From assembly GCA_001792895.1 (NCBI GenBank), contig MARA01000024.1:248001-312000 (forward strand): a stretch of DNA of 64,000 bases, given 5' to 3'. Positions 24,401 to 34,413 of the stretch are shown in pieces. The notes under the pieces are model-generated. The model saw only the letters and a program-made list of their open reading frames with translations. It was not told the origin of the DNA and did not search any database. Positions within the stretch are counted from its first letter, which is position 1. Every line of letters begins with the position of its first letter. The position numbers were made by a program, and so were the translations under genes. Source of the DNA: Lentinus brumalis. Its lineage: Eukaryota; Basidiomycota; Agaricomycetes; Polyporales; Polyporaceae.

Positions 24401-25470
24401 AGTGAATGGCTTACAACATTGGCCTTCATCATGGACATACCAGACACATGAACCTTCACAATGCAATAGTTATGCTTTACTCTAGAGATCAGCATTTTCT
24501 CTGTCCAACTAAGACCTTGCAGCTCTAATGGAATTTCCCCAATCCATAGACCATTACTCAAACTGTCTGCAGGTATGTTACCATGCTGCAGATCACTCAT
24601 GCAATCCAAGCATATGTCATCACTATTAGGAAGGAGCACTGGGCCAGGGTGGCTGAGAATGGGATCATCAGCATGTTGTCGTTCAATCCGTGTTACTGGA
24701 GCATCTGGCACAAGTAGATCCCTATCAAAAGCAACAGTATGGAGTTTGCGGAGATGTCTTTTGGCAGTTAATAGGCCACAGACAGCGCATCCAGATTCTA
24801 TAAAGTTCTCCACCTGGACATCATTGGCATAACCTGAGATAGTCTGATATAGAGCATCCTCACTAAGCGGCGGTGGTGGGAAGTTTGCAGGAGGATCACG
24901 GTCGTTGGTCTGCTCGGGAATATCTGTTCTCATACTAAGCTTCTTATTATCCTTCCACAATATCTTTCTCTCCCTACCATTCATGGGTGCCAATTGGGTA
25001 CATGCAAATACGCACACAAAATTGGCACAAGATGAACATATATGTTGCTGCAAAGCTATCATTATATTGTCTTTAGACATCTGTTTACTGATGCATGCGA
25101 CCCCATGACACTGCGCTATATAAAGTTGTTGAGACTTATTTAAATGCGAGCATATATCTTTCAAGGGGATATCAACTGCGATAATATCCCCAACTTCAGC
25201 CCACATTTCCCGCAGGATGTAAGACATGTAGACATATTTCTGGTCCTCTATAGGTGATCCCAATATGTCATACTGGCATAAATCTGTCAAAGACCAAGTT
25301 TGAGCCTTACGGTTTATAGTAGGGAGTTGAGCACCACCATACAAGGTATATTTCTGGTCAGCAGTAGTCAATTGCTCTCGGGGTATTTGTGATGTGACTG
25401 CATTAGCAAAGAGGCTCCTTATCATGACATAGAAGTCATGGGCATACCACATATCTTGAATGCACATCAT
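21406..25470 (-). pseudogene. Helitron N-terminal and HUH Rep region
   Basis: From 25,470 the translation begins with a cysteine-rich region (CSSCANFVCVFAC, CGLLTAKRHL, CLDCMSDL) typical of the N-terminal part of fungal Helitron proteins. It then passes a frameshift near 24,390 (KIYQA joins FPPSRDELDEVLAFMYIGP) into the Helitron-like N domain (SLVSYLGAPSWFVTFAAANI, near 23,450). The rolling-circle initiator HUH motif is HLHMLLWIKH (about 23,160). Three TGA codons (22,259, 22,133, 22,088) and a frameshift near 21,405 break the link to the helicase. Rep would nick and ligate the transposon ends with active-site tyrosines, which I did not pinpoint. Confidence 0.9.
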
Positions 25471-25500
25471 TCTGGATCTACAAGCTAGTAAAGAGGGAGA

Positions 25501-26157
25501 TCAGATGGTCGGGGGACAAAAATTCCAAGGTATGATCAATTCTGGATCCAGTCTCTCATACACAACATCACTCAATGACTTCTTCTCCAGACATGCGGTA
25601 TCTTGCATGATAGTGCTTGCAATGAATACATGATTGCCAGCAAACATATTCTGCTGTGCTGAAATAAACAAGGACATTTCTGTGAGGGTGCCTGTAGTGA
25701 CCCTGCCCGTTATGGGCACAGAACTTTCACTGAGGGTGTCTGTCATAACCCTGCCCGGCAAGGGCACAGCACTTTCTACAAAGGCGGCTGCCATGACCTT
25801 GCCCACCAGGGGCACCGCACTTTCTGCAAAGGCGGCTGAAACAACACCTTTATAAGTAGCATACATATGTGATGCCAAAGTCGGAGACCCAACACTGCTG
25901 GCCATGTGAAGGGGCTGGACGAGCTGAGAGGTGATTACTATAGCAAAGAGAGCCCATAGTAATGTTAAGAGGGACAAATGGTCCCTCCCAATGAGGGCTG
26001 AGATGATTCTGTTCATGGTGAACACTGTATGTAGGCAGAGCAAGATGGTGGTGGTGAGCAGGACTGCAGGCGTCAAGTGAACTTGGAATTGAACATTCAA
26101 ACACGTGACTGCACATACAAATGCCGTATCTCGCACTGCATGAATTATCTCGCACAT
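25501..26157 (-). CDS. Open frame with tandem 16-residue repeats, unrecognised
   Basis: A 218-codon open frame upstream of, and on the same strand as, the Helitron gene. The N-terminal half is hydrophobic (LTTTILLCLHTVF, SLLTLLWALFAIVI could be membrane segments). The middle holds three copies of a 16-residue unit around ESAVPLPGRVM. The C-terminal 60 residues have no motif I know. The 30-nt gap to the next frame and the shared strand would allow it to be part of the Helitron, but the repeats and hydrophobic start do not look like Helitron sequence. It may be only a chance open frame. Confidence 0.3.
   Translation of the reverse strand: MCEIIHAVRDTAFVCAVTCLNVQFQVHLTPAVLLTTTILLCLHTVFTMNRIISALIGRDHLSLLTLLWALFAIVITSQLVQPLHMASSVGSPTLASHMYATYKGVVSAAFAESAVPLVGKVMAAAFVESAVPLPGRVMTDTLSESSVPITGRVTTGTLTEMSLFISAQQNMFAGNHVFIASTIMQDTACLEKKSLSDVVYERLDPELIIPWNFCPPTI
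25686..25829. repeat. Three tandem 48-bp units
   Basis: Units at 25,686-25,733, 25,734-25,781 and 25,782-25,829 are diverged copies of one another, each containing CCTGCCC/CTTGCCC and GGGCACAG/GGGCACCG words. Length divisible by three keeps the minus-strand frame open. Confidence 0.8.
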
Positions 26158-26182
26158 GCATGAAGGCGTCTACAAAGCTCAA

Positions 26183-26720
26183 AGGCCCTTCTGCAGATTG
26201 ACATGTACAACCGATATATTAATGAAGTCCATGCAACAGCACTAGGTAGTACATGATCATGTATACTCATAAGCAGACAAGACAAGAGACACATAGCTAT
26301 GGCAACATACAGGAGGTTGAGACAACAGGCTGGCAGGGAGAATACAACTCAGACTGGGATGGACTTGATGATACATATACGGGACACATATACGGGAACA
26401 AGAAATTGAGCAAATTGCAGCTAGTAAATGTGTAACAAATCAGGCAGAGGCCAAAAGAACTACACCGTACAGGTTCAAACTAAGAGCTTGAACAGCACTG
26501 GAGAAGCTGTTCCGCTCTGCACCAACAGGGTAAGTAGAGGCACTATAGTATACCATGGCAATGTCGCCAAAGGTCAAATCATACTCAATGCGCTTCAGCG
26601 AGGTAACCATGTCGTGCTTGAAGTTGTCCTTGACGCCCCCACGAGCAGAAAACAGATGGCAAGCATCCCAAATTGCGACTGCAGAGGCGTGTGTGAGTTT
26701 GAACTTGGAAACATGAAAGT
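26183..26720. other. Spacer without recognised gene
   Basis: No frame with domains or convincing splice pairs. An ATATACGGGA motif is repeated near 26,375-26,395. Confidence 0.5.
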
Positions 26721-27846
26721 TTATTGTATAGAAATTGGCTCACTGTCATCGTTGGAACCCCAGGCTGTCTTGTCGCGCGTGTCCAAGAGAGACTGTGAAG
26801 GGCGACTGTCACTGCTGCTTGCAGCCCCCGTCCTGGCCCCCTTAGAAGGGGTGAAGCCCATGCCAGGCAGAACACGAGCTATACGGGATGATATTAGTTC
26901 CAGGTGTGTCCATTGACACAAAGGGATAAATTGACATACCAGTAACGTTCCCGCTGCTAGCAGAGGGACTGGGATACGTGCGGATTGAGAGTCCTTGAAT
27001 CTTATCGCCGTTGCTGGCAGTGACCCCGAACGTGTTGATTCCGAGACAGTCGCACTCGAAAACATTACCAAGAAGCCCCAACGCCCGTTCATTCTCTCCC
27101 CACAGAGGGCCCAAGAGAATTTGCTTCACTTGTCGGTTGCCTTAGGCAAAAGAGGTTGGCTGGTACATGCTGCATGCCAAGACCACTCCGACAGAGTAGC
27201 AGATAGCCTGTTGAGGGCCGCTGGGGTCTTGAAAGCAGCAACTTTGGCAGTACTTCCATGGAAAGCTCCCGCAACAAGAAGGTTGGGGGAGACCCTTGCC
27301 GGGTTGACAACGATGGGACTGTCCTTCTGCGGGTCGTGTGCATACAGGATCAAGTCCAGCAACTTCCTGTTATTGAGTAATCAGTACATCCCTACTTCCG
27401 CCATTCAAAATCAATAACTAACCGGCGGTGCACCTTGTAGTGGGGCTGGTCCACGATTCCTTCTCCCAGGAGCATAGTTTGAATTGGGTAGCTCCCATAG
27501 TTGGGGACGTGCGTCCTAGTGATCCATGAGAACAACATGTTGATTGTAAGTAACATTTCACATACTTGAGCAGGGGCAGATCATTATAGGTCTCCCGCAG
27601 GAGCGGGTCAGTGGCGGATTCATCAAAAAGATCAACACCAGGACCCCAAACAATGCCGTTAGAGGGCTCCATGCTGTAGTCTTCAGCGTGATTCTCCTCT
27701 GTAGCAGCATCCAGATCCATAGCATTGTCGCTAGTCTCCTCACTGTATATTTTGTCAGAGATGTTTACCGTGGGGTAGAAAAAATTGTACCTCTCGGTGT
27801 TGGCAAAGCGGACAAAACCAAGACTCTTTGGCTGAAGCTTCAACAT
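26721..27846 (-). CDS. Unrecognised five-exon gene, 306 aa
   Basis: A complete model can be built with GT..AG introns: exons 27,566-27,846, 27,423-27,515, 27,167-27,366, 26,940-27,128 and 26,721-26,878. They sum to 921 bp and give an uninterrupted 306-residue protein ending SEPISIQ. Introns are 50, 56, 38 and 61 bp, with donors GTATGT, GTTAGT, GTACCA and GTATGT. The protein starts MLKLQPKSLGFVRF, has an acidic stretch (about residues 40-60), and a central region with HVPNYGSYPIQTMLLGEG and DQPHYKVHRR. It ends in a Ser/Gly-rich, probably disordered tail. I do not recognise the family and see no catalytic motif, signal peptide or membrane segment. The exact frame closure across four introns argues that it is, or recently was, a real gene. 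The 38-bp intron is the weakest point. Confidence 0.6.
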
Positions 27847-28133
27847 TCTATATTGCAGGGAAAAAGGGTTCGATGAATCAGCTCCAAACCAGAGCGACTC
27901 AAGTACAGCTACCTTTTATCAGTCCCTGCAGAGTCCTTCTCAATTTTGCTGAGGCTATGAGAGGTAGTTTCAGAGGGTTGGAACACACGTTCTATTAAAC
28001 GAAACATACACTTCGGACATGTCTTCAAAAACAGTACCAGACGAAAGATTGTTACGGAAAAGCGCGGTTTGTTTTTTGTAGCTGAGGTATGGATGAGAAA
28101 ATGTAGAAGAGACCCGTAGGAAAAGAAGTGCGA

Positions 28134-29564
28134 TTACAGCTCCTCGTCAATGTCGCCCATGTTCGGGTTGAACACCTAATCAGCCGAGCTTGACATGAAC
28201 TCGGTGTCAGCACTCATCCGTGAATATTTGCCAAAGCACTCACTCCGGAGCCTTAACAGTCTTCTTCTTGCCCTTGGCTGCGGCGGCCTTTTGAGCAGCC
28301 AGCTGAGCCTTCACTACCGGGCGGCGGAGCAGAGGAAGCTTCTTGTGGGGAGTGTCCTCGGCATCACTAGTAGCCTTCTTACCGCGGGTGTTACCAGTGG
28401 GAGCCCTGTGGCAGTAGAAAGTCAGTTAGCTGAGCAGCCCAATATATATCAATAGAAAGCTGAACACTTACTTCTTGACAGTGCTGCAATCCCGAACCTC
28501 GACAAACTCGACCTCATCGTCGGAGGTGGTCTGAACATGGGCCTTTTTGGTGGGAGATGCACTGGCGGACCCGTGATATCAGTTGCGACTCACAGCATGA
28601 TTGTCTGAGTGGCGTGACATACCACTCACCCTCTCCTTCGTCAGCAGACTCATCACTGTTGAACTGCTGGTGAGCCTCTGTACTCTGCACTACAGATAGT
28701 AAGCCTCACGCCTTGGTCCGCTTAGCAACCGGAGTCTTGCGGACGGAGCCTGCCTTCGTCTTGCTACAAAAGTAAAGATCAATGATAAATATCTCTACAC
28801 TTTTTTAAAAGCAGAGAACTTACACAGGAGACGGACTAGCTGGGCTCACAGCCGGAGTATCCTTCGAGCGACTGTAGTAAGTAAAAGGTTGAGTTAGCTA
28901 TATTTTGAGGATCATATGGTTGTAGTACATACCACTCAATCTTAGGAGTCTTTTGGACCTAGGGACAAATGTCCACCTCGTCCTCACTGCTGTTGCAGAC
29001 GGCATCGACTTCGGTCTCGCCTTCATATTCGCTATAAGACAACAGGCAGTCAGAAGAGGCGAGGACATACCTGCACGTCTCCCTGGAGAGCTCCTCCACA
29101 TTGTCATCATCTTCCTCCAGAACATTGTCCACCTCCTCGCCTTCCTCTGCCTCGCTCTCAATGAGCTCGGCACTGAAAGCTCTAAGTATATCTGATGGAG
29201 ATGCAACCAGGGTGGAGCTCACCTTTTAACAACTTTGCCTCGCTTTCCGCCGCCAGCACTTGCCTTGGCAGCAGCGGCACTCCTGATAACCAAAAGCTTA
29301 AGTACATATGGCACAAAGAAATCACAAGAGACACATACTTCTTGGGTGCGCTCTTCGCAGCGGTCTTCCCACCAGCAGCAGCACCAGCAGCGGCACCTCG
29401 CCCGCCCTTGGCAGAAGCCGTACGAGCAGAAGCAATGCGAGCAGCTGGCGTGTCTGCCTTGGCAGCGGAGGCCTTGGAACTACGAGGTGGGGGAGGTCAA
29501 TAATCCGGGAAATGGTGTGTGCAGAATCTACACACCGGGCAGTGGCAGCAGCACGGGGAGGCAT
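28134..29564 (-). pseudogene. Intron-rich Lys/Ala-rich, acidic nuclear-type protein, one internal stop
   Basis: Starts at the ATG at 29,564 (MPPRAAATAR). Early exons are 29,536-29,564, 29,339-29,479, 29,223-29,282, 29,071-29,181 and 29,031 downward. They join in frame into an Ala/Lys/Gly-rich basic segment followed by a strongly acidic one (EEGEEVDNVLEEDDDNVEEL). A TAG at 28,959-28,961 ends this 137-aa frame. Coding-like exons continue beyond it with good splice sites: VQKTPKIEW, SRSKDTPAVSPASP, KTKAGSVRKTPVAKRTK, QQFNSDESADEGE, SPTKKAHVQTTSDDEVEFVEV and a final NPNMGDIDEEL before TAA at 28,134. This suggests one gene of about ten short exons with a single C-to-T type nonsense. The alternating basic and acidic low-complexity sequence resembles chromatin-associated proteins (inference); no known domain is seen. 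Confidence 0.5.
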
Positions 29565-29730
29565 GGTATGATGAGGAGAGCGGTAGTAAGAATAAGAGCG
29601 ATAGTAAGAAGGAGTAACAGAGCAAGGTGCAAGGGCACAGAAAGGCAGGGACGAGAGGGGCAAAGAGAGGACAGAGAGGACAAAGAGGCCGCTGAGGAAC
29701 TCTGAGGATGCCTCTGCTGTTGGCAGGGGG

Positions 29731-29736
29731 TTTATA
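29731..29736 (-). promoter_or_regulatory. Possible TATA box upstream of the 28-29.6 kb gene
   Basis: TATAAA on the minus strand, about 167 bp before the ATG at 29,564, in otherwise GC-moderate sequence. Only position and consensus support it. Confidence 0.3.
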
Positions 29737-29749
29737 TCTTGAGCACGAG

Positions 29750-30641
29750 CAGAGATTCTGTCGGAGGTGGTACCAACCATTTTATTGACTACACGCACAA
29801 ATAAATGGCTAAGCGGGCAGGGTATACGGGAATATATCCTTTTGGAAGTTGAGGTTCATTGCGCCCAGTTGCGCCCAGTAGGCGTGACACCGGGGAGTTT
29901 TTGGTAGACCTTTGGATTGCTGTCGGCTGAAGGATACTTGTCCCTGAAATGGTTGCATTGCAGGGTTCTGCCTGAGCACGGCAGCTCCTGCCCTACCGCG
30001 TGAAGTCCAACAAGAGCATGATGGGTGCACAGTATCTACGTTTGCAACAAGTCTACTCACGGAGGTGTAGGGCGGGCTACAAATGTTACAATGCCCACAG
30101 TCCAGTCGCTGAGGGTAAGGCTTGGCTCGCAATGCAATCTGAGAACTGTGCGGAACACAACCGACGCGAGGCTTTAGCTTATTCGGTACAACTCATGTCG
30201 GAGTGACAACGACTCACCAGATTACCTCCAGCTGAATATGTATGCTCCTATATTGCCCTCCCAACGCTGTTTGAAGCTGCAGGAGGATGAGAAAGGTTCA
30301 ACAGGAACAACGGGAGAGGGAATATGCAGTGAAGGGAGTAACACTTGCAGACTATACCTGGTTCAGGAGTCATCGGAGCCTGGCTGAACACGACGTAAAA
30401 CAGCGCGCATCAACCAATCACCTCTCGGAGCATGCAAGCACAGAAGCACGCTGCAGCGACCTAACTTGAAGCAGCTTAAGGCAGTGAATATGGTACGAGA
30501 TGGACTTGATGGAAGTTCACACCTCAAACAAGCTGTCACATATACCGAAGGTCCTTCAGAATTGCACTTCAGGCCCCCGTTGTCCCCCGCCCCTCTCAAG
30601 CATCGATACGACTGCACTCAGCAGTTTACTTCACACTTACT
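29750..30641. other. Spacer without recognised gene
   Basis: No domain-bearing frame. A short tandem GCGCCCAGTT duplication is seen near 29,858-29,877. Confidence 0.5.
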
Positions 30642-31936
30642 ATGGCTTTTTTGACACAACTGAAGGCCGACCAGACCAAGTACCGTGCGTAGCGCCTCTT
30701 GCTATCCCAGGGCTGGTCTCTGCAGTTCCTCACCAGTCCGGGATTATCCGCTGTAGGCGAAATGCTCGCGGACTACATGGAGTGCCAAAAGGATGGCAGG
30801 GATGGGCCAATCGTCCAGCTCAGTACTATTGACGACGTCAGTATGGGGCAATTTGTCATTGTTGACTCAGTAATGCTTACCTGCGGAACAGACCATGGAC
30901 CCGGCTGACTTCACCAAGGTTTGCGAGTGCAATGCTGGAAGATCGATAATGCTGGGCTACCCCAGGAAAGCCGGTGAAGAGGTCGAGGAGGTCATTCTTC
31001 GAGTCCAAGGATTCTTGCAGGACACCCATCTCCTGCCAATCCGCAGCTTCCAGTGAGTCCCATTTGCATGTCATGATACTCATACATACAACACATACGA
31101 ACATACCTCCAGTATCCCCCGTAACCATGCCCGGTTGATGGACATGAAGCAGTCCGTGACCTTGATCGGCTTTGGGGCAGAAAGGTTTGACTGCGCTGTC
31201 CGCGGGCTTCTTAGCATCTATCAGTTCTTCAACCGCCACATCGCTCGGTCTGGGAGCCGCCTCCGGGATTGGACCCCGGGTCAGGATGATGCGAACTTGA
31301 CAGTTCTGTTCGCAAATCGCTACTTGACTTCGTCCTGGGATGCTGCTGGAGAATCTCCTGCCAACCTTGCCGAGATTGTCGACCCATTCAATCTTCTCCA
31401 ACCTCTTTTACAAACAGAGGTGCATACTGAAGATAATGTTGTCGAGTATTGGCAGAGGCACGAAGAGGAGAGGTCAGCCCCCGCTCTGAGATACATTGGG
31501 TGACGTCAATTGCTCACATCTCATAGCGTGCGCTTTGCCCGTATCAAGCCCGAGACCTTCTCCATATCCAACATGGTGGAGGTTCAGATCGGCTTTGTTG
31601 CTGTTAAGACCGGCCGATCCGAATACGTGTTCTTGCCAAAGTTGCGTTCAGTTTGCTTGCTTAATCGGGCTGCAGAGAAGGTACGCTCTACAGAGCATGA
31701 GAGGATGCAAACTCACCAATCTTGAGTAGGACTACAACACTGTCGCCATCAGAAGTCTCAGCATGAAGAAGTGGGTCTCCCCGCTGAAGAAGGTGAAGAG
31801 GAAAGTCGGGTATGGGGATGATCCGGGCGAGCCCAGCCAGGAGGCCAGTCCGCCCCAAGCTCAAATGAAGTGTTTGTGTTTGGGAGATCAGCAGGGCACG
31901 GAAGGCGAGCGGGAGGGTGACGCAATGGTTGAGTAA
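30642..31936 (+). pseudogene. Member of an abundant uncharacterised agaricomycete family
   Basis: A multi-exon plus-strand gene read from the ATG at 30,642. After a TAG at codon 17 (30,690-30,692) the frame stays open through LLSQGWSLQFLTSPGL and a short intron near 30,870-30,890. It continues through MDPADFTKVCECNAG...IMLGYPRKAGEEVEE, a second intron (about 31,051-31,113), RNHARLMDMKQSVTLIGFGAE, then EVHTEDNVVEYW, an intron, ARIKPETFSISNMVEVQ, another intron, and a final exon ending at TAA 31,934-31,936. This pattern (GFG.ERFDCAVRGLL, TEDNVVEYW, IKPETF..MVEVQ) matches, as I recall, a large family of hypothetical proteins in mushroom genomes with no known function and a transposon-like distribution. 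The early stop makes this copy doubtful. Confidence 0.55.
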
Positions 31937-32035
31937 CTCCCCCACAAGTTGAAGCACTACGTATGAAGTTCTTGAAGTCCGCCTATACATAGTGCATACT
32001 CTTGGAAGTCTAGAATCTACCTGTATATATTGCAA

Positions 32036-33451
32036 TCAAGCCCGTCCTTTGCCTTTGTCCTTTTGGCGCATGATCTTTGTGCGTGAATACTTGCACAGAA
32101 GATGTTCAACCATGACCTCATCAAACTGAATGAGGTGCTGGTCGACAACATCAATCTTAGCCGAGAGGAAGTTGTAGACGCGCTTGAATGCGTCTACAAC
32201 TTCCTCCAGGGAAGCAGTCTTTTTGGTGCCCTTCACCAATCCTACATCTATCAATCTGCCCAAGGAGCCCATCTTGTTTGCATGAAGAACCCGGGCCACC
32301 TCCTCCAGGGTCGGTCGAGCGACCTTTCCGGGGTAATACAAGTCCGCGGTGAGAAGATAACCGGTCAGGCCTCCTAGGAGAGAGCACTTGGCAATGGAGA
32401 TGGTGTGGGGTTTGCCCTTCGTGGTGAATCCGTCTGTCTTGCCATCGGTCCAGCGATAGAAGACCATGAACGGGACTGGCTCATTAGGGTACTTGTTCAA
32501 AAGCGCCTGATAGAGAGGCTCATGTGCGAAATACTGCTCCTCAACAAGCTACATGCCGGAGACGGTTTGCTGGTTCTGCGGCTTGCCATAGCATGACATA
32601 TTGAAGGACCGGTTGACTGAGGCCTTGTGATCTTTGTCGAACTTCTGAGCTGCAACAAATCTGTTCCACGCAGACTTGTCTGGGAAGTAGCCATAGGTAT
32701 CCTGGTGGAGGACCTCAGAGTCGAAAAGGAGCGCTCGTGTGATGACGCAACTCGGGAAGGCCCCAGGCCGGTCGATGTTGTTGGGATGGAATGGACCTTG
32801 AGGAGAGGTCACGTGGGTGCGGCAGGTTGCAAGATTTCGGAAAGGCATGAAGTGGTCGCTGCGCTCCATGATGGCCCGTTGGACCCTGTTGGGCGACTGG
32901 ATGGGCTCTCCGCGAGCGATAGAAAGCAGCTCATTGACGAAGTCTAAGAGCGCATTGAGGCCGGGATGCGAGTCATCCCCTGAGTCAGACTGCGACACAG
33001 GAGGCTGCGCTGAAGGATCAACGGGAGTATGCACCTGGACCGGAGTGGTTCTAGGCTTGCGAGTGGTGACCTTGATGCGCGATGGGCCTGCCAAGGCAGG
33101 GGCATTGACCTGCCTGACTGTGTTCTGTACCGGCACCGTCAGAACATCAGAGGAACGCTCTGCGGGCACAGTACCGCAAGTGAGTAGGCCATGGATAAAG
33201 GTGTCCGTCCAGCCACGCATCCCCGGCACACACTGCTCAATAGCATCAGATATGCGTACCATCAGAGAAATCCTTGAGATGTGCGAGATACACCGTTTGT
33301 TGCAGTGCTCAACGAGTGGACTGCCCTCCAGACAATACTTGCAGTGCATTTTGTAGTGCTTTGTCGTCAGGTGCTGGTCCCCTTCCTTCGTGAAATGCTC
33401 CTCCACGAAGGCATCTAACTTGGTGCCTCCGTGAGAGCTGGTGACAGGCAT
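32036..33451 (-). pseudogene. Unrecognised protein with Cys/His-rich N-terminus, one in-frame TAG
   Basis: Starts MPVTSSHGG at 33,451. Residues about 20-60 carry H..HCKYC...HCNKRC, which could bind zinc (BED-like spacing is possible but not convincing). A Pro/Ser/Thr-rich region follows, then a conserved-looking block (QSPNRVQRAIMERSDHF, YGYFPDKSAWNRFVAAQKFD, SFNMSCYGKPQNQQ). TAG at 32,549-32,551 interrupts the frame, which otherwise continues in register through LVEEQYFAHEPLYQALLNKYP to a C-terminal domain ending RQKDKGKGRA at 32,036. A single substitution (for example CAG to TAG) explains the break, so the full protein was about 470 residues. Family not identified. A perfect 17-bp inverted repeat lies within the last third. 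Confidence 0.5.
32165..32206. repeat. Perfect 17-bp inverted repeat inside a reading frame
   Basis: GAGGAAGTTGTAGACGC (32,165-32,181) and its exact reverse complement (32,190-32,206) flank an 8-nt loop (GCTTGAAT). It encodes part of the EEVVDAFKRVYNF segment of the minus-strand frame. Confidence 0.95.
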
Positions 33452-34413
33452 GACAAGAGGGGTGAATACTGAGGACAGAATGTGAGAAGCTGGAGGCAGG
33501 AAAGCACCGGAGATGGACAGTGATTGTCAATGCACAGGGCTTGTATCCATAGTTACCCCAATATAAGAAATCATAATATAATGATGTCTGTCTCGTCAAT
33601 CTGCACAAGTAGGGTACATTATATCTATGGACCACACGCATTAAACAAAAAAACATTTGTCTGGCTAAGCGCTCGAGAGCTTGCCACCAATCGCCGGACC
33701 CCATGTCCTTTCCCCTGCTTGCCATGCCAATCGCCACGCCAGGCGCTTGCCAGATGGCAAGCTGGCAAGGTTTTGCCATCAACACTAGCTACCAGACTGC
33801 CCACAAGACTGCAGCTCCTTCCAATCCATTGTCATCCTCACAGGTCCGTCTTGCTGGATTTACTTACTTGCCTCAGAGTGGGCCACTACTGGCAAGTTAT
33901 GATTGATGGAGGTTTTTGTACAGCCCAATGCTTGTAATACTCAACTGTTCAGACATTCTGGATGGCACATGCAGCTTATGCAAGTGTTCAGCTTGCACAA
34001 AACTGTGTGATCTGTTTGGTGGACCATGATACTGAAGAAGGATCTCATTTTCAAGGTAAACTGTCAGTACAAAGGTTTCTGAATGGTTGTGAATGATTGA
34101 CAAGACATAATTGTTCATGCATATAGAGGGCAAGAGGACAAAAGGCATTCAATTTGATGACCACAACATACAACAATGTACACAGATAAGATAAGCTACA
34201 GTGGCTGTTGTGGCCAGACTCCCGGTCCTTGCAGTCTACACATCTTCAGCAGGAGCCCTCCTTCCACCTCCCAGCTGCCGCATTGCCCAGCACTCTGGGA
34301 CAGCATACTCCGTCCTGGGAAGCTTGCCCACGCTCGACATGCTCCACAGCCGCCTATGATGTGGATAAGCGAGCAACAATAGAGCAAGGAGGTGTGAAGA
34401 TCAAGCAGCGGAC
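33452..34413. other. Spacer with a small RecQ-related repeat
   Basis: No gene recognised. Positions 33,876-33,909 repeat, with four mismatches in 34 bases, the sequence at 7,225-7,258 at the end of the RecQ fragment. Around 33,740-33,775 there are CTTGCC/GGCAAG foldbacks. Confidence 0.5.

Larger units (their letters stand above)
7347..25470 (-). mobile_element. Decayed Helitron (Rep-helicase-peptidase), split by a gypsy insertion
   Basis: Removing the gypsy element and one target duplication (8,192-18,922, 10,731 bp, a multiple of three) leaves one minus-strand reading region of about 7.4 kb. It encodes the Helitron N-terminal region, an HUH-type Rep (HLHMLLW), a PIF1-like helicase and a C-terminal USP-like peptidase. 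It has five in-frame stops (TGA at 22,259, 22,133, 22,088 and 7,839; TAG at 19,494) and frameshifts near 24,390 and 21,405. The true termini are not established: a candidate 3' end is at 6,499-6,537, and no convincing 5' TC end was found upstream of 25,470. Confidence 0.85.

Noticed and set aside
28959..28978. Tiny intron removing the TAG in the basic/acidic protein
   Set aside because: The only GT..AG pair there would be about 18 bp, too short for a spliceosomal intron.
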